DNA of 64,000 nt. Origin: Candidatus Binatia bacterium (GTDB lineage Bacteria; Desulfobacterota; Binatia; HRBIN30). The translations under genes were made by a program, and so were the position numbers. Position 1 is the first letter of the stretch, and each line of letters begins with the position of its first letter. The stretch covers positions 1 to 64,000 of the forward strand of contig JAKLJW010000011.1 in assembly GCA_023150935.1 (NCBI GenBank), written 5' to 3'. This document shows, piece by piece, positions 18,833 through 28,560 of the stretch. Under the pieces are notes generated by a model. It was not told the origin of the DNA. It worked only from the letters and a program-made list of their open reading frames with translations, and made no database searches.

Positions 18833-21151
18833 CTAGCTGGCGAAGATGATGCCGGTCTCCAGGTCGGCCGGCGCGTACTCGTCCAGCCGGGCACGCAGGT
18901 TGGCTTCCCGCTGCGGGTTGAAGAGATCGTGGAAGACGCCCATCTCCGACTCATCATCCGCCCCGCGGCGGATCTCCTCGGCGCAGGCGCTCGTGAGCTG
19001 ACAGTACGCGGGAGTGCCGTAGCGGATGCTGTTGAATTGAGGGCGAACGCGTGTCCGCTCTCGTTCACGCGCTGAGTCGATCTCGGCCGCCAGCTCCTGC
19101 GGCGAAAGGGGCGGCACCGCATCCTTTGCCTCCCGCCGCAAGGTTTCTTGGACAAGGCGTACAGCGCCGTCCGGCTGGCACTCCTACCGCCGCGGGGTAC
19201 GTGACTCGTGAGGTACGTAGCAGAAGCGCATGCAGCCGAGCTGGCGGCGCGCCACGCGGACGAATCCATGAAAGATGCAGTTCTCGGCCAGCTCGATCGC
19301 GTGCGTCTGCACGCGGCCGGTCACCGTGCTGCGCGCGATCGTGAGGACGGCGTGCGCTACGGGGCAGCCCGGGGCGTCCAGCGCTTCGCGCTCGGGGCTC
19401 GTCGCGTCGAGGATGCTGTCGCTGATGTGAATGCGGATTGGATCAGTCGTCACCTCGTCCTGGATCACCTGAATAGAGCCGAGGATACTGTGCTCGATGG
19501 TGGCGCGGGCTTGAGTGCGGTGCAGCTCCAGGCTCGGCTTGGCGGGCTGCTGTGGCTCGCAATCACCGTCAAGCGTCCAGCCCGGCACCAGCGTACAGTG
19601 GCGAATCGTCAGCTCGGCGAGGTCGCCGATGCGCGGTTCCGTCGTGTTCTCGCAACCACATCCTGACTGCGACGCAGAAGGAGGCGGCATTTCCGGGCCC
19701 GTCACCTGCAGCGCTCGGCCGACGATCAGCAGGCCGTCAAGCGTGATGCGGCTGCCGAAGCCCCCCGAAATCCTGAGGGCATCGACAAGCGCTCGGTGCC
19801 GGTTCGACAAGCCGATGACCGGCCGCTTGCCGCTGCTGGCGCGCAGCTGCAGGCTCTGGTTCGCTTTGAGGTGCAGCTTCAGGTCCTCCTCCTCGTACAA
19901 GCCGCTGTCGGTGATCTCGATGACGGCGTGCTGCCACCGTTTCCCCTGCTGCGATTGGTCTTGCTCCCATTGATCGAGTGCGCTGTTGATTGTCGGATGC
20001 TTCTCCCCCTCGCCGACGCGGTAGAGGACGTGCTCGGCCGGCAGCGACAACGGCCGGCGGTACTCGCCGCCACCGATGGCAGCGCTGAAGGCGTACTGGT
20101 ACGACACCCATACCGCCCGATCGCGCGGCGCATGCGCCGGTGGAAACGCGATGCGCCCGCGCTCCGGATCGACGGCCACCTGGTCGCGGCGCGGCTGATA
20201 CACCCAGTCCTTCAGATCGGCGACCACGATCTCGTGCGCCCCAATCGGTCGTAGTTTCGTATCACCAGCCCGGCATTCTGACTCCGGCGCGCCGAGCCAG
20301 ATTTGCAGGCTCTTGCCCTCGCCGTAGTAGTCCTCCATGCGGTCCTCGAACGCGGGCCGGCGAAGCGGTGTTGGCAGGTTCAGCTCTTCGGCGATGTGCG
20401 TCGGCTCGGGCTCCGGCTGCGGGCGGGTATACAGCGGCGTGTCGTTGCCCAGGATGCTGAAGGTGTAGCAGTGCGAAGTTTCGTCGAGGCGGTAGGCCGG
20501 CGCCTTGGTCACCGAATAGGATCTGAGCCGCCAGACGACGACGCCGGCGCTGGGGATGTTATAGCGCCCCTGACTCTTGCGCGATGCGATGCTCCGGACG
20601 TCGACCGTGTATGCCAGCGTGTCGAACGGGCCGTCGATCCGGTCTAGCGCATCGCCGTCCCGTAAGTCGGCCGTGCGCCCGCGCGGCAGACGTGAGTGGT
20701 TGACGTGCTGGGTCCAACCCAGCAGCGGGAATAACTCGACAACGCGCGCCGGCCAGCCGGCGACATCGTTGGCCAGCAACTCGATGAGCGCGAGCGTTCC
20801 CTTGCGGCACCGGTAGCGAATGGTGTTCGCGACATCACGGCGCGGGATGAGGATCTTGTGGCGCTGCCGCCCGCGAACAGTCGCCACATCGCCCGGCTCG
20901 CCTGCGTCGTGGAGGAAGCGGTAGCCAATCACGTCGCCGATGTATGGTACCACCCAGTCCTGGCAGGTCTCGATGAACCAGTTCTCGTGGAGCTGAGTGA
21001 TGTCGTCCTCGACGACGTTCACCTGCTCGGCGATCACCCGCAGCAGAGCCTTCAGAACGTGGCCGTTCTCGGCGTCGCGCTGGCGGTAGACGGCCGGCAG
21101 TAAGTTGTAGAGGCGGTCGATGCGCGGGTCGAGGTCGGCGCTCATGGTCAT
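18833..21151 (-). pseudogene. Baseplate wedge protein (Pvc12/gpI-like) interrupted by an in-frame TAG
   Basis: The frame from 21151 encodes 655 residues: a tail-protein-I-like N-terminus (RIDRLYNLLPAVYRQRDAEN), a middle domain, and a beta-helix-like region with many short strands, ending TPRR before TAG at 19184-19186. The same frame continues without any indel as ECQPDGAVRLVQETLRREAK and then to a TGA at 18833, adding about 117 residues including YGTPAYCQL, a GADDESEMG segment and FNPQREANLRARLDEY, the conserved tail of this eCIS family. Homologues I recall have an aromatic residue then xCQPD where the TAG lies. So the gene is split by one codon. The ATG at 21151 overlaps the preceding gene's stop; ATG 21145 is an alternative. 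Whether the particle assembles with the shortened form is unknown. Confidence 0.75.
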
Positions 21152-24015
21152 CCCACGAGATTGAGGATCAGTGTGTCGGGAACATCGGGCGTCAGGAAGG
21201 CGATCTGGGCCGGGCGAAGCACGCCGCTGTCGGGCTGGGCACGGTTGACGGCGACCCGTGGTGCCGCACCTTTCTGCGTGCTTTCGGCCACCAGTTCCTC
21301 GACCCACTTCGAGATCTCGTCCGGCGTCACCAGTCGGCGGTGGCCAGGAAATATGGTATCCGGCACCTTCTCCGGTATTGCGCCAACGGCATCGACATCG
21401 ACGTAGTCAACGCCCTCCACGGCTTGCATCGTGCTGACGACCTCGCTGAGGACAACGTCCTGCCCCAGCTCGCGTCGCTCGAAGCCGAAAACATCGAGCA
21501 TGGCGGAACGGAGGCGCGCTGCCACCATCTCCCACTCGTACTCGGGCAGTACTCGGACGTTGGCGCTGATGACGAGGAGCGACAGCTCACGCACGGCGAG
21601 CTGGATCGGCTGGTACGGATCACCGCGGTCGTGCAAGGCTCGCAGGAGGTTGCGGAACAAGTCGGAACTCTCGTCGATCGGGATGTCGTCGATGCCGGCG
21701 ATCGTGACGTGCACAAGCTGCCGGTGGCCGGCCGTCAGCCGCGCCGCGGCGGCCTTGCCGATGCCGGCGAAGGAGCGCGCGAAGTCGGCGTAGTCCTGGA
21801 CGGCCACCAGGCGATCGAGTGCCATCACCCCCAGCGGGACTTTGCGCCGCGCCTGGTCACGGCTGTCTGGATCCGCCCCGCCCAAGGCGCGCTGCGGGTT
21901 GATCACGCCCTTCACGCCGAGCGGACGCGTCGCAAGCTGGCTGATCTGGCCTTCCTTGACGTTGCCAGCCTTGCCGATGCCCGTGCGGTACACTGCCTTG
22001 ACGTTCTCGACGCCGGTCGGCAACCGCGCGCCGCGTTCGCCGTCGCCAAAGACGATCGCCGTCTTGTTCTGATCGTCGGTCTTGGTAATGAACTTCCGCT
22101 CCGCGCGACCCAGGCCCGCCGGCCCACCCGCCTCTTCCCATTCGACGCCATTGACCCGAATGGTCAGCGCACTGGCGGCACCCGTTGGCGTAGGAGCCGG
22201 CAAGTGCGTCAGCGGCGACTGCCGTAGCGCGAACTCCTGCAGTGCCTTGCCGCCGTCGCCGCTGCCGAGGACTTCCTCGCGCGTCTCGCCGTGCGTGGCC
22301 TTGACGACGTTGCCATAGATGGTGACGGTGTCGCGCTTGTAGCAGTGGGCGAGGGGTGTAGCGAGATCGATAAAGCTATGAGTCCTGTCATCGGGAAGAT
22401 CGGCGCCGTCCTGCACCTGCACTGCCTGCGTCACGGCGGCGATCATGGCACGCTCACTCGCCGGCACGTGCAAGTCGGCACGCTCACCGGCAACGATCAG
22501 CAACCGGCCGGATTGCAGCCCGCCATAGAGATGGCCGAGCTCGATGCGTTTGCCTCCGTCGGGACGGTCTGAATGGGTGCCAACACAATCCGTCAACGGC
22601 TCCTCCGCCAGTGTCAATTCTTCGCTTTGGGCATACACGGACGTCTCGCGAACAGTCTTCATATTGGGCGCCGGCCAGTCCTCCCCCTCCCGCAGAGTAA
22701 GCCGGGTCGTTTTCGCTGTGATCCCGTATGCCGCGCGGCTGATCGGATCTGCAGTCACGCCGGTAAAGGCGCGCGGGTCCGATCCAGGTTGCTGAATAAC
22801 TATATGGCTGCCGGAGACGATCTGGTCGTACGCGTTGTCCAGGTAGATGACGCGTTCTTGCTCGCCATCTGCCGGCCACTCGTGCCAGTACTCCGTTGGA
22901 AGAAGCTTATTGCCCTCGCAAGCCGGCTGCTTGCCGGCGTTGTACCCGAATAGCGATGCCTTCACGCGGAACGCGTACACCTGAACGGTGCTCGAATCGG
23001 TGACGCTTGCACTTTCCCAAACCCGATGCAGTGTCCCTTGCAGGTCCGGTCGTAACGTCGTGAGCAGCTGCGGCAGAAGGTCGCGGTGAGGGCCTGCCGC
23101 CGTCTGAAGATCACGCGTGAGGCGGATGCTGCTTGTCGGGGGACGCGCAGGTCGGACGGTCAGCTGTTCGATCAGGCCGTTCAAGTGGACTCTACTAGGA
23201 GCCTCTTCTGGTCCGTTCTGCGAGGAACCCGAAGCCGCGGCTTCCTGCAGCTCGACCCTTGTTCGGTCTGCCGCAGGCTTCGGCTCGACCTTCTTCACGT
23301 GGCGCACGATCCAACCATTCGCCGGTTGACTGAACAGGAACAACAGCGGATCACCAGGCCGCAGGTTGGTTCCCGTACCGGCAAAGTAGATCACCTGCTT
23401 GTCGATGGACTTGGAGTCTTCCGACAGGACAATCCGCTGCGGCCGCGTCAGCCGCACTTGCAGGTTGTTCCACTCGGCGCGGGCGTGAAGCGGCTCCGAG
23501 GTCTCGAACGACTGCGGCAGCTCGCCCGGCCCTGGGAGGCTCTGCGCGCGGCTGCCGGCGGGGATCTCCACTTCTCGGCCCGGCTCCAGCGTGTAGGCCA
23601 GGTAGACGCTCGACGCGACGCCGGGCCGTAACCGGTAGCCGACCAGCCGGGCCAGCTCGAGGATGGACCGCCGCTCGGTTGCGGTGCGCAGGTAGCCTTC
23701 GTTGGCGATGCGCTCCTGGTAGAACGTCAGCACGTCGGCCACGATCGCCCAGGCGTCGAGCAAGGCGATCGCCGCATCGTCAGGAGTGCGCGCCGTCAGG
23801 CGCGACAACGGATAGCGCCCAAGGACGTTCGGCTTGCCCAGTGCGTCGGACTCCTCGACGTCGACAGGCATGCTCTGCAGGCGCGCGAGCATGGTTTCGA
23901 AGAACGCCGCGTGCGTGCCCACGCGGTAGGCGAGCGCGGGCAGCCCGGGCCGATTGGCGATGGCGATCGGGGTCACCCGCTCGACGCCTTCACAGCAGCC
24001 GCACGGTGCAGTCAT
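21148..24015 (-). CDS. Baseplate assembly protein, J-like (large, eCIS type)
   Basis: A 955-residue protein of the putative baseplate assembly group found in eCIS loci (gpJ/gp6-related). The N-terminus is cysteine-rich (APCGCCEG), followed by DAWAIVADVLTFYQERIANE, a hallmark near residue 100; a beta-rich middle; and a C-terminal gpJ-type domain with FGDGERGARLPTG, AARLRSAMLDVFGFERRELG and a conserved VVSTMQAVEGVDYVDVDAVG. The ATG at 24015 overlaps the preceding gene by 4 bp and is preferred to the upstream extension, which is not family-like. It should form the wedge ring around the hub together with its neighbour. Confidence 0.85.
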   Translation of the reverse strand: MTAPCGCCEGVERVTPIAIANRPGLPALAYRVGTHAAFFETMLARLQSMPVDVEESDALGKPNVLGRYPLSRLTARTPDDAAIALLDAWAIVADVLTFYQERIANEGYLRTATERRSILELARLVGYRLRPGVASSVYLAYTLEPGREVEIPAGSRAQSLPGPGELPQSFETSEPLHARAEWNNLQVRLTRPQRIVLSEDSKSIDKQVIYFAGTGTNLRPGDPLLFLFSQPANGWIVRHVKKVEPKPAADRTRVELQEAAASGSSQNGPEEAPSRVHLNGLIEQLTVRPARPPTSSIRLTRDLQTAAGPHRDLLPQLLTTLRPDLQGTLHRVWESASVTDSSTVQVYAFRVKASLFGYNAGKQPACEGNKLLPTEYWHEWPADGEQERVIYLDNAYDQIVSGSHIVIQQPGSDPRAFTGVTADPISRAAYGITAKTTRLTLREGEDWPAPNMKTVRETSVYAQSEELTLAEEPLTDCVGTHSDRPDGGKRIELGHLYGGLQSGRLLIVAGERADLHVPASERAMIAAVTQAVQVQDGADLPDDRTHSFIDLATPLAHCYKRDTVTIYGNVVKATHGETREEVLGSGDGGKALQEFALRQSPLTHLPAPTPTGAASALTIRVNGVEWEEAGGPAGLGRAERKFITKTDDQNKTAIVFGDGERGARLPTGVENVKAVYRTGIGKAGNVKEGQISQLATRPLGVKGVINPQRALGGADPDSRDQARRKVPLGVMALDRLVAVQDYADFARSFAGIGKAAAARLTAGHRQLVHVTIAGIDDIPIDESSDLFRNLLRALHDRGDPYQPIQLAVRELSLLVISANVRVLPEYEWEMVAARLRSAMLDVFGFERRELGQDVVLSEVVSTMQAVEGVDYVDVDAVGAIPEKVPDTIFPGHRRLVTPDEISKWVEELVAESTQKGAAPRVAVNRAQPDSGVLRPAQIAFLTPDVPDTLILNLVG

Positions 24016-26624
24016 CGCCCGCCCCCCATTACTAACCGGAGCCTTCCATGCTCGGGGAAGTTCGGATCGTTGTCGCACTGCGCGATCTCCGTCGGACTCA
24101 GGGGTAGGACACCGTTTGCCTTCTCGCCGTTGTCTCCCTCATACAGCCGCTCCAGCTTAACGACCTGCACGCTCTCGACGCCGCTCACCGCTTGGGCCGC
24201 GGCGACCAACTGGCTCAAGAATATGCCGCCGCCGAAGCTGAGGTTGTCCGGGTGGAAGAAGCCGCGCCGGCCGTCGTTCATGATCCGGTTGCTGAAAACG
24301 TCGAGCAGCGCCGCCTCGACATGACCGCGCAGGTAGTGAGGGAGGACACAGACGTGCATCTGAATGTCCAGGGGCACGTAGCGCGCCTGCTGAACCACGA
24401 GATCGTGCCCCATGCGGCGGTATCGGTGCAGATACCCGGCGATGCGGTTCGCGACTTCGGGACCGGCCGTTTGCCTACCGGCAGGGTCGATCGCGACCTG
24501 TGCTTCATACCAACTGCCGGTCCAGCGCAGTGCCGCTGCAGCGCGCTCGACACCGACGAAGTGGTCGGCGGCCGTGCGCTCGGCCAGGCGCGCGTAGTCG
24601 TCCGCCGTGATGGCGCGCTCCGGCCTGCTGCGGAACGCGTGCGGCGCTAGCAGCTTCACCTCGGCCAGGGGCTCCGGATCGACGCCGCCCCGAGCCGGCA
24701 GGGGATTGCGTGCGCGCAGGCTCGCGCCGCTCCGCCTGTCGCGGAACACGATGTGGAAGATGGCTTCCGCACCGACGTTGCCGGCGGCGCCGTTGCCGAT
24801 ACGGTAGGTGGCTTTGAACGTGGCTCCCGCATCCGGCTGCCGCCCCAGCTCGCCGTCGCCAAAGCGCAGACAGGCCCGGCCGGTGTCGTCCACCTCGGCG
24901 ACGAAGTGGCGGTCATCGCCCGTGCTCCCCAGGAGGTCGCGCTGTGCCGTCCACCTGGTTCCGTCCGACGCGCTCAGCTCCACGTGCGGGAGCGCCCGGC
25001 GAGCATCCTGCTCCAGCCTCCGGGAGGCCGGGGCCTCTGCCGCAGGTAGGGGCTCGTGGAACGTAAGGGGTGCTGCTTTCAGCGTCGGCCGGAAGCGCCC
25101 CGGGATCTTCGTGATGTCCGCGGGCCGACCCTCCGCCTCGCACACCGCTTCGCTCTGTTCCTCGGGTACGGCACCGGGCAGCCGCTCGACAACCGTGCGG
25201 CCGTGATCGACGAGAATCACGTTGCCGCGAGCCACGCTGATGTCGGCGATCAGTTCGCACTTTGGCGCCGACCCCAGAGCCGATATGCAAAGTGGGAACG
25301 GCAGCGCGTCTTCGGGCGCCCATTCGATCTCCACTACCGGGACGCCGTACAGGTGATCTTCGATGCGCGTGACCTTGGTAAGCCGTGCCGCGTACCGATG
25401 CGCGCGGTCGGCGTCTTCCGGCTTGCCGGTTCTGGCGCCGAGCACCTCCTCGAAGATGAGGATGTCGCCCGCCCTCAGGTCGTCCAGCGCTCGCCGGCGC
25501 GGGGGATGAGCCGGAGCGGTCACGCCCTGCTTCACTTCTTCCTGCTCCGGCCCCGGCGATGGTTGCTCCGGTTGCACCCATTCGTCCCGTAGCGTTGCCG
25601 CGGTGGCGCCGCGCGGCAGGCAACATTGCCGGTCGCCCCAGGTGTAGAAATGAATCTCGTTGTGCGCCGGGCGCAGCTCGATGGACGCCGCAGTCATCGG
25701 CTCGAAGACCTCGTATCGCTCCGCTGCCACCTGCCGCAGGTCTTCCTCCGAGAGCGTTCGGCCGCCGACGCCCAGGGCGTCGTTGTAGCCGGTGATGAAG
25801 AAGACCTCGTTGGGATCGAGCGGCAGTGGCGTGTCGGTCTTGATGCACACCCACGCGCGCGAGTTGCAGCCGTCGTGCATGGGATAATCGATCAGGCGCA
25901 CGTGACGGCGGACGGAGACGCGTTGGCGCGCCGTGTCGAGGTAGGCCTCGGTGGCGACGGCGTCCTGATCATAGCTGAGTTGATCGCCCGCGTAGGCGAG
26001 CAGCTCGACGAGCGCGATGCCGAGGTCGGGTACGTGGCGCTCTTGCCACTCCGGCATGATGAGCGCCAGCCGATCGAGGATGAGCTGGCGAAAGCTGGCG
26101 TAGTCCTTCGCCAGGTAGCTGATGTCGGGTTCCGTGCGCTCCGGCGGTGGGCAAACCGGCTCCACCTTGCAGTCGAGATCGCTCGGGCAGTCGACCTTGA
26201 AGCTGAACTGGACGCGGTAGTAACGCTGATCGAACTCCGGGTACGGGTCGAGGATTCGCTGCCCCTCACTGCCCGTTCGGGTCTGCACGAGCGATAGCGT
26301 ATAAGGGGAGAAGTCGCCGGCGCGGTCGAGTGTAATGCACAGGGAGTCGTCGCGCTCGGGGTCGTCCGACTGCTTGGCCTCGACGTCCAGGACCACGATA
26401 TCGCCCGCCGGGATTCGACGCCCGCCTTCGATGAGGATGTTTTCGGGTCGAACGTCTGTAGGAATTCGGCCCAAGGCGTACACGCAGAGTGTCGGATGCT
26501 CCTTCGGTTTCCCAGACCGGTCGAACAGCTCGACCTCGACGTAGTCGAGGCCGTTGAGGTTCCGCCGGCGCACTTCGTGGCGGCGCCGGTCGTCCCGGCA
26601 GCTCAGCGACGGCGCGTCGCTCAT
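24012..26624 (-). CDS. Baseplate assembly protein J-like (Pvc11-type)
   Basis: An 870-residue protein of the second J-like family in eCIS loci. Visible family markers are DISYLAKDYASFRQLILDRL and GIALVELLAYAGDQLSYDQD followed by AVATEAYLDTARQR, a beta middle with RFGDGELGRQPDAG, and a C-terminal RAITADDYARLAE segment and QVVKLERL. These correspond to gp6/J wedge proteins that link the hub to the sheath. It overlaps both the gp25 gene upstream and the next J-like gene downstream by 4 bp, showing translational coupling. No defects seen. Confidence 0.88.
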   Translation of the reverse strand: MSDAPSLSCRDDRRRHEVRRRNLNGLDYVEVELFDRSGKPKEHPTLCVYALGRIPTDVRPENILIEGGRRIPAGDIVVLDVEAKQSDDPERDDSLCITLDRAGDFSPYTLSLVQTRTGSEGQRILDPYPEFDQRYYRVQFSFKVDCPSDLDCKVEPVCPPPERTEPDISYLAKDYASFRQLILDRLALIMPEWQERHVPDLGIALVELLAYAGDQLSYDQDAVATEAYLDTARQRVSVRRHVRLIDYPMHDGCNSRAWVCIKTDTPLPLDPNEVFFITGYNDALGVGGRTLSEEDLRQVAAERYEVFEPMTAASIELRPAHNEIHFYTWGDRQCCLPRGATAATLRDEWVQPEQPSPGPEQEEVKQGVTAPAHPPRRRALDDLRAGDILIFEEVLGARTGKPEDADRAHRYAARLTKVTRIEDHLYGVPVVEIEWAPEDALPFPLCISALGSAPKCELIADISVARGNVILVDHGRTVVERLPGAVPEEQSEAVCEAEGRPADITKIPGRFRPTLKAAPLTFHEPLPAAEAPASRRLEQDARRALPHVELSASDGTRWTAQRDLLGSTGDDRHFVAEVDDTGRACLRFGDGELGRQPDAGATFKATYRIGNGAAGNVGAEAIFHIVFRDRRSGASLRARNPLPARGGVDPEPLAEVKLLAPHAFRSRPERAITADDYARLAERTAADHFVGVERAAAALRWTGSWYEAQVAIDPAGRQTAGPEVANRIAGYLHRYRRMGHDLVVQQARYVPLDIQMHVCVLPHYLRGHVEAALLDVFSNRIMNDGRRGFFHPDNLSFGGGIFLSQLVAAAQAVSGVESVQVVKLERLYEGDNGEKANGVLPLSPTEIAQCDNDPNFPEHGRLRLVMGGGR

Positions 26625-26983
26625 GCCGTCCTCCGCGCGAAGCGCTCCTGGCGCGCATCCCCCGTACGCAGCACGGCGTACTGTACCAGCACGTAAAGCG
26701 TTGCCTCTTCAGGGGTCACCTCCACGGCCCGTACCTCGATCAAATCTCCGAGCCAGCGCTGCAGCCCGGCTTGGATGGTGAACTGCAGCGCCGTGGCCAG
26801 CTCCTGGCTGTTGGGGGCGAAGACCATCTGCAGCAGGCCGCTGCCGAAGTCGGGGCGGTTCACGCGTTCGCCGGGCGCGGTGAACAGGAACTGCTCGATC
26901 ATGTCGCGGATGTGATCGGCGTCGTCGGTGGTGCCGGTGCGGCCACGGCTGTCGAGATGGAAGGGGAAGTCGATGTGCCTCAT
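26621..26983 (-). CDS. gpW/gp25-family baseplate wedge protein
   Basis: A 120-residue protein with the gp25 fold markers IRDMIEQFLFTAPGERVNRP then DFGSGLLQMVFAPN, and the VEV strand pattern toward the end. gp25 is the conserved nucleator that contacts the sheath initiator in contractile tails. The ATG at 26983 overlaps the PAAR gene's stop by 4 bp (ATGA); the upstream continuation of the open frame lies within the PAAR gene and is a shadow. Confidence 0.92.
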   Translation of the reverse strand: MRHIDFPFHLDSRGRTGTTDDADHIRDMIEQFLFTAPGERVNRPDFGSGLLQMVFAPNSQELATALQFTIQAGLQRWLGDLIEVRAVEVTPEEATLYVLVQYAVLRTGDARQERFARRTA

Positions 26984-27294
26984 GTCCCCTTCACCCGCGT
27001 CTGCGTGCTGATGATGTTCAGGTTGCCAGTCGGTGTGGATACAGCCTGGCTCTCGCTGAGCAGAACCGACTGGCGGCCGGCTCGTACGCGCGTGGCAGCC
27101 GTCAGAAATTTCGCACTCACGCACGGGCCTCCCGACTGAGTCGGGTTGGGGCAGCCCGACACGCTGTACTGGCTCGACTGCGTCACGACCGGTTGCCCGC
27201 CGACCTTCACGCGCTGATTGGTGGTCATCGGCTGTGCTTGCCCCCGGTGGGTGCACTGGACGGTTGCCCCTTGGTGAAGGAGGTTCGCGGCCAT
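26980..27294 (-). CDS. PAAR-like spike-tip protein
   Basis: A 104-residue protein resembling the PAAR/DUF4280-like tips of eCIS. It opens with AANLLHQGATVQCTHRGQAQ, has central VTQSSQYSVSGCPNP and cysteine residues that could bind a metal at the cone tip, and ends in beta strands. ATG at 27294 gives a 1-bp overlap with the spike gene's stop; a GTG one codon earlier is equally possible. Its position directly after the OB-fold spike gene supports a role as the sharpened point of the injection needle. Confidence 0.85.
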   Translation of the reverse strand: MAANLLHQGATVQCTHRGQAQPMTTNQRVKVGGQPVVTQSSQYSVSGCPNPTQSGGPCVSAKFLTAATRVRAGRQSVLLSESQAVSTPTGNLNIISTQTRVKGT

Positions 27295-27809
27295 CACTGC
27301 ACCTCCAGCGCGTCACCGTTGATCGAGACCTTGTTGCCGCTCAGCTTCACACTCGCGTCTTTGCCGTTGCTGATCTCGATGCCGTTGTCGTCGATGACGA
27401 TCTTCATGCCCTTCGCCGTCTCCACGGTGACGCCGCCCTTACCGGAGGCATCGTTGACGGTGATGGTGCCGATGCCGGTCTTCAGCACCTTCGTATCCGG
27501 CGAGTACTGGCTCACGGGCACCTCGTTCTCGCCCCAGAAGCACCCTGACCAGATCGGGTGGTCCGGATTGCCGTGCTCGAACTCGATCCAGACGAACGAA
27601 TCCTTCGGGGGAATGAAGAACATCCCCACGTTCTTGCCCGCGTACGGCACGCATGGCATGGCCCAGCCGCTCTCCTCCTCGCCGAAGACGTCGGGCACCC
27701 TGGCCTTGATGCGCCCTTGCTTCTTGCCCTTGTTGGCGTCGCTGTCGTCGTTCTCCGTCACGACGCCCCGGTACTTGCCGTAAAAGCGGCGCCCGTCCGG
27801 TTCGTTCAT
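27294..27809 (-). CDS. Central spike protein, gpV/gp5 OB-fold type
   Basis: A 171-residue protein. The N-terminal OB-fold domain contains YGKYRGVVTEN, DANKGKKQGRIKARVPDVFG, WAMPCVPYAG and FFIPPKDSFVWIEFEHGNPD, the standard gpV/gp5 and VgrG spike signature. The C-terminal third is a repetitive beta-helix (ITVNDASGKGGVTVETAKG, IVIDDNGIEISNGKD), as in trimeric needle stems. The true start is ATG 27809; the frame upstream runs into repeat DNA. A RAYT transposase and its palindromes occupy the gap between this gene and the hub gene. Confidence 0.93.
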   Translation of the reverse strand: MNEPDGRRFYGKYRGVVTENDDSDANKGKKQGRIKARVPDVFGEEESGWAMPCVPYAGKNVGMFFIPPKDSFVWIEFEHGNPDHPIWSGCFWGENEVPVSQYSPDTKVLKTGIGTITVNDASGKGGVTVETAKGMKIVIDDNGIEISNGKDASVKLSGNKVSINGDALEVQ

Positions 27810-27881
27810 CGCCCGGTCTCGTTCCCGGCCGTCGGGCGGCGGGTCGAAGGGCCGTTCGCTCCTTCGCGAGCCGGTCGGCCG

Positions 27882-27975
27882 GCAGCCCCGTAGGGGCGGC
27901 CATTCACCAGCCCAGGGCAACGCCCTGGGTTGGCGTGCCCACCATAGACATGCAGCCCTGAAAGGGCGTAACTCG
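27882..27975. repeat. Nested palindromes upstream of RAYT copy 1
   Basis: Three palindromes follow one another: GCCCCGTAGGGGC, CAGCCCAGGGCAACGCCCTG and AGCCCTGAAAGGGCG, ending in TAACTC just before the transposase ATG. The inverse set lies past the transposase at 28459-28547, and similar sets occur at 30098-30227, 30711-30799, 30896-30992 and 39317-39695. They are the likely substrate of the transposase. Confidence 0.85.
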
Positions 27976-27982
27976 ATGCGGC

Positions 27983-28429
27983 ATGGCCCAATCCCTCGCC
28001 AAAGTCCTCGTCCACCTCATCTTCTGCACCAAGAACCGCGACCCCATCATACCCGCCGAAACGCGGCCCCAACTCCACGCCTACCTCGTGGGCATTCTGG
28101 TCAACCTCGGTTGCCCAGCCCTGCAGGTCGGCGGCACCGCCGATCACGTTCACGCGCTGTTCTCGCTGGGACGGACCACAACGGTCGCCGACGTTGTCGA
28201 AGAAGCCAGGAAAAGCTCGTCGAAATGGATGAAACGGCAGGGCGTTCAGGCTTTCGCCTGGCAGGCCGGCTACGGTGCGTTTTCCATCGGCCAGTCGCAG
28301 GCGCCGGCCCTGGTTCGTTACATCCAGCAGCAGGAACAACATCATCGGCGGCTCACTTTCCAGGATGAGCTGCGGCGATTCCTTGATCGGTACGGCGCTT
28401 CCTACGACGAACGATATGTGTGGGATTGA
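27983..28429 (+). mobile_element. RAYT-type (IS200-like Y1) transposase, copy 1
   Basis: A 148-residue HUH-type Y1 transposase. The metal-binding motif is HVH at residues 55-57 in the context GTADHVHALF, and the catalytic tyrosine is expected at Y113 in VRYIQQQEQHH. Length and motifs fit IS200-like TnpA related to REP-associated tyrosine transposases. It lies on the plus strand between the hub and spike genes of the minus-strand eCIS operon, flanked by inverted sets of nested palindromes. It appears intact. About 75-80 percent of residues by eye match copy 2. Confidence 0.9.
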
Positions 28430-28458
28430 CGCGGGGGTCGAATGTCGCCGGGCGTTTG

Positions 28459-28547
28459 AATAACGCCCTTTCAGGGCTTGGCTGGCGTGCGGGACCACCA
28501 CCCAGGGCGTTGCCCTGGGCTGGCGAATTTCCGCCCCTTCAGGGCTG
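28459..28547. repeat. Nested palindromes downstream of RAYT copy 1
   Basis: This is the inverse of the upstream set: ACGCCCTTTCAGGGCTTGG, CCCAGGGCGTTGCCCTGGGC, then GCCCCTTCAGGGC. It ends 13 bp before the hub gene's stop at 28561, so in the operon's transcript the palindromes lie immediately after the hub gene. Confidence 0.85.
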
Positions 28548-28560
28548 AAATCGCCAGGGC

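Noticed and set aside
18833..19141. Independent small gene beginning with TTG at 19141
   Set aside because: It is in frame with the wedge gene across a single TAG and matches the conserved tail of that family, so it is the 3' part of the broken gene.
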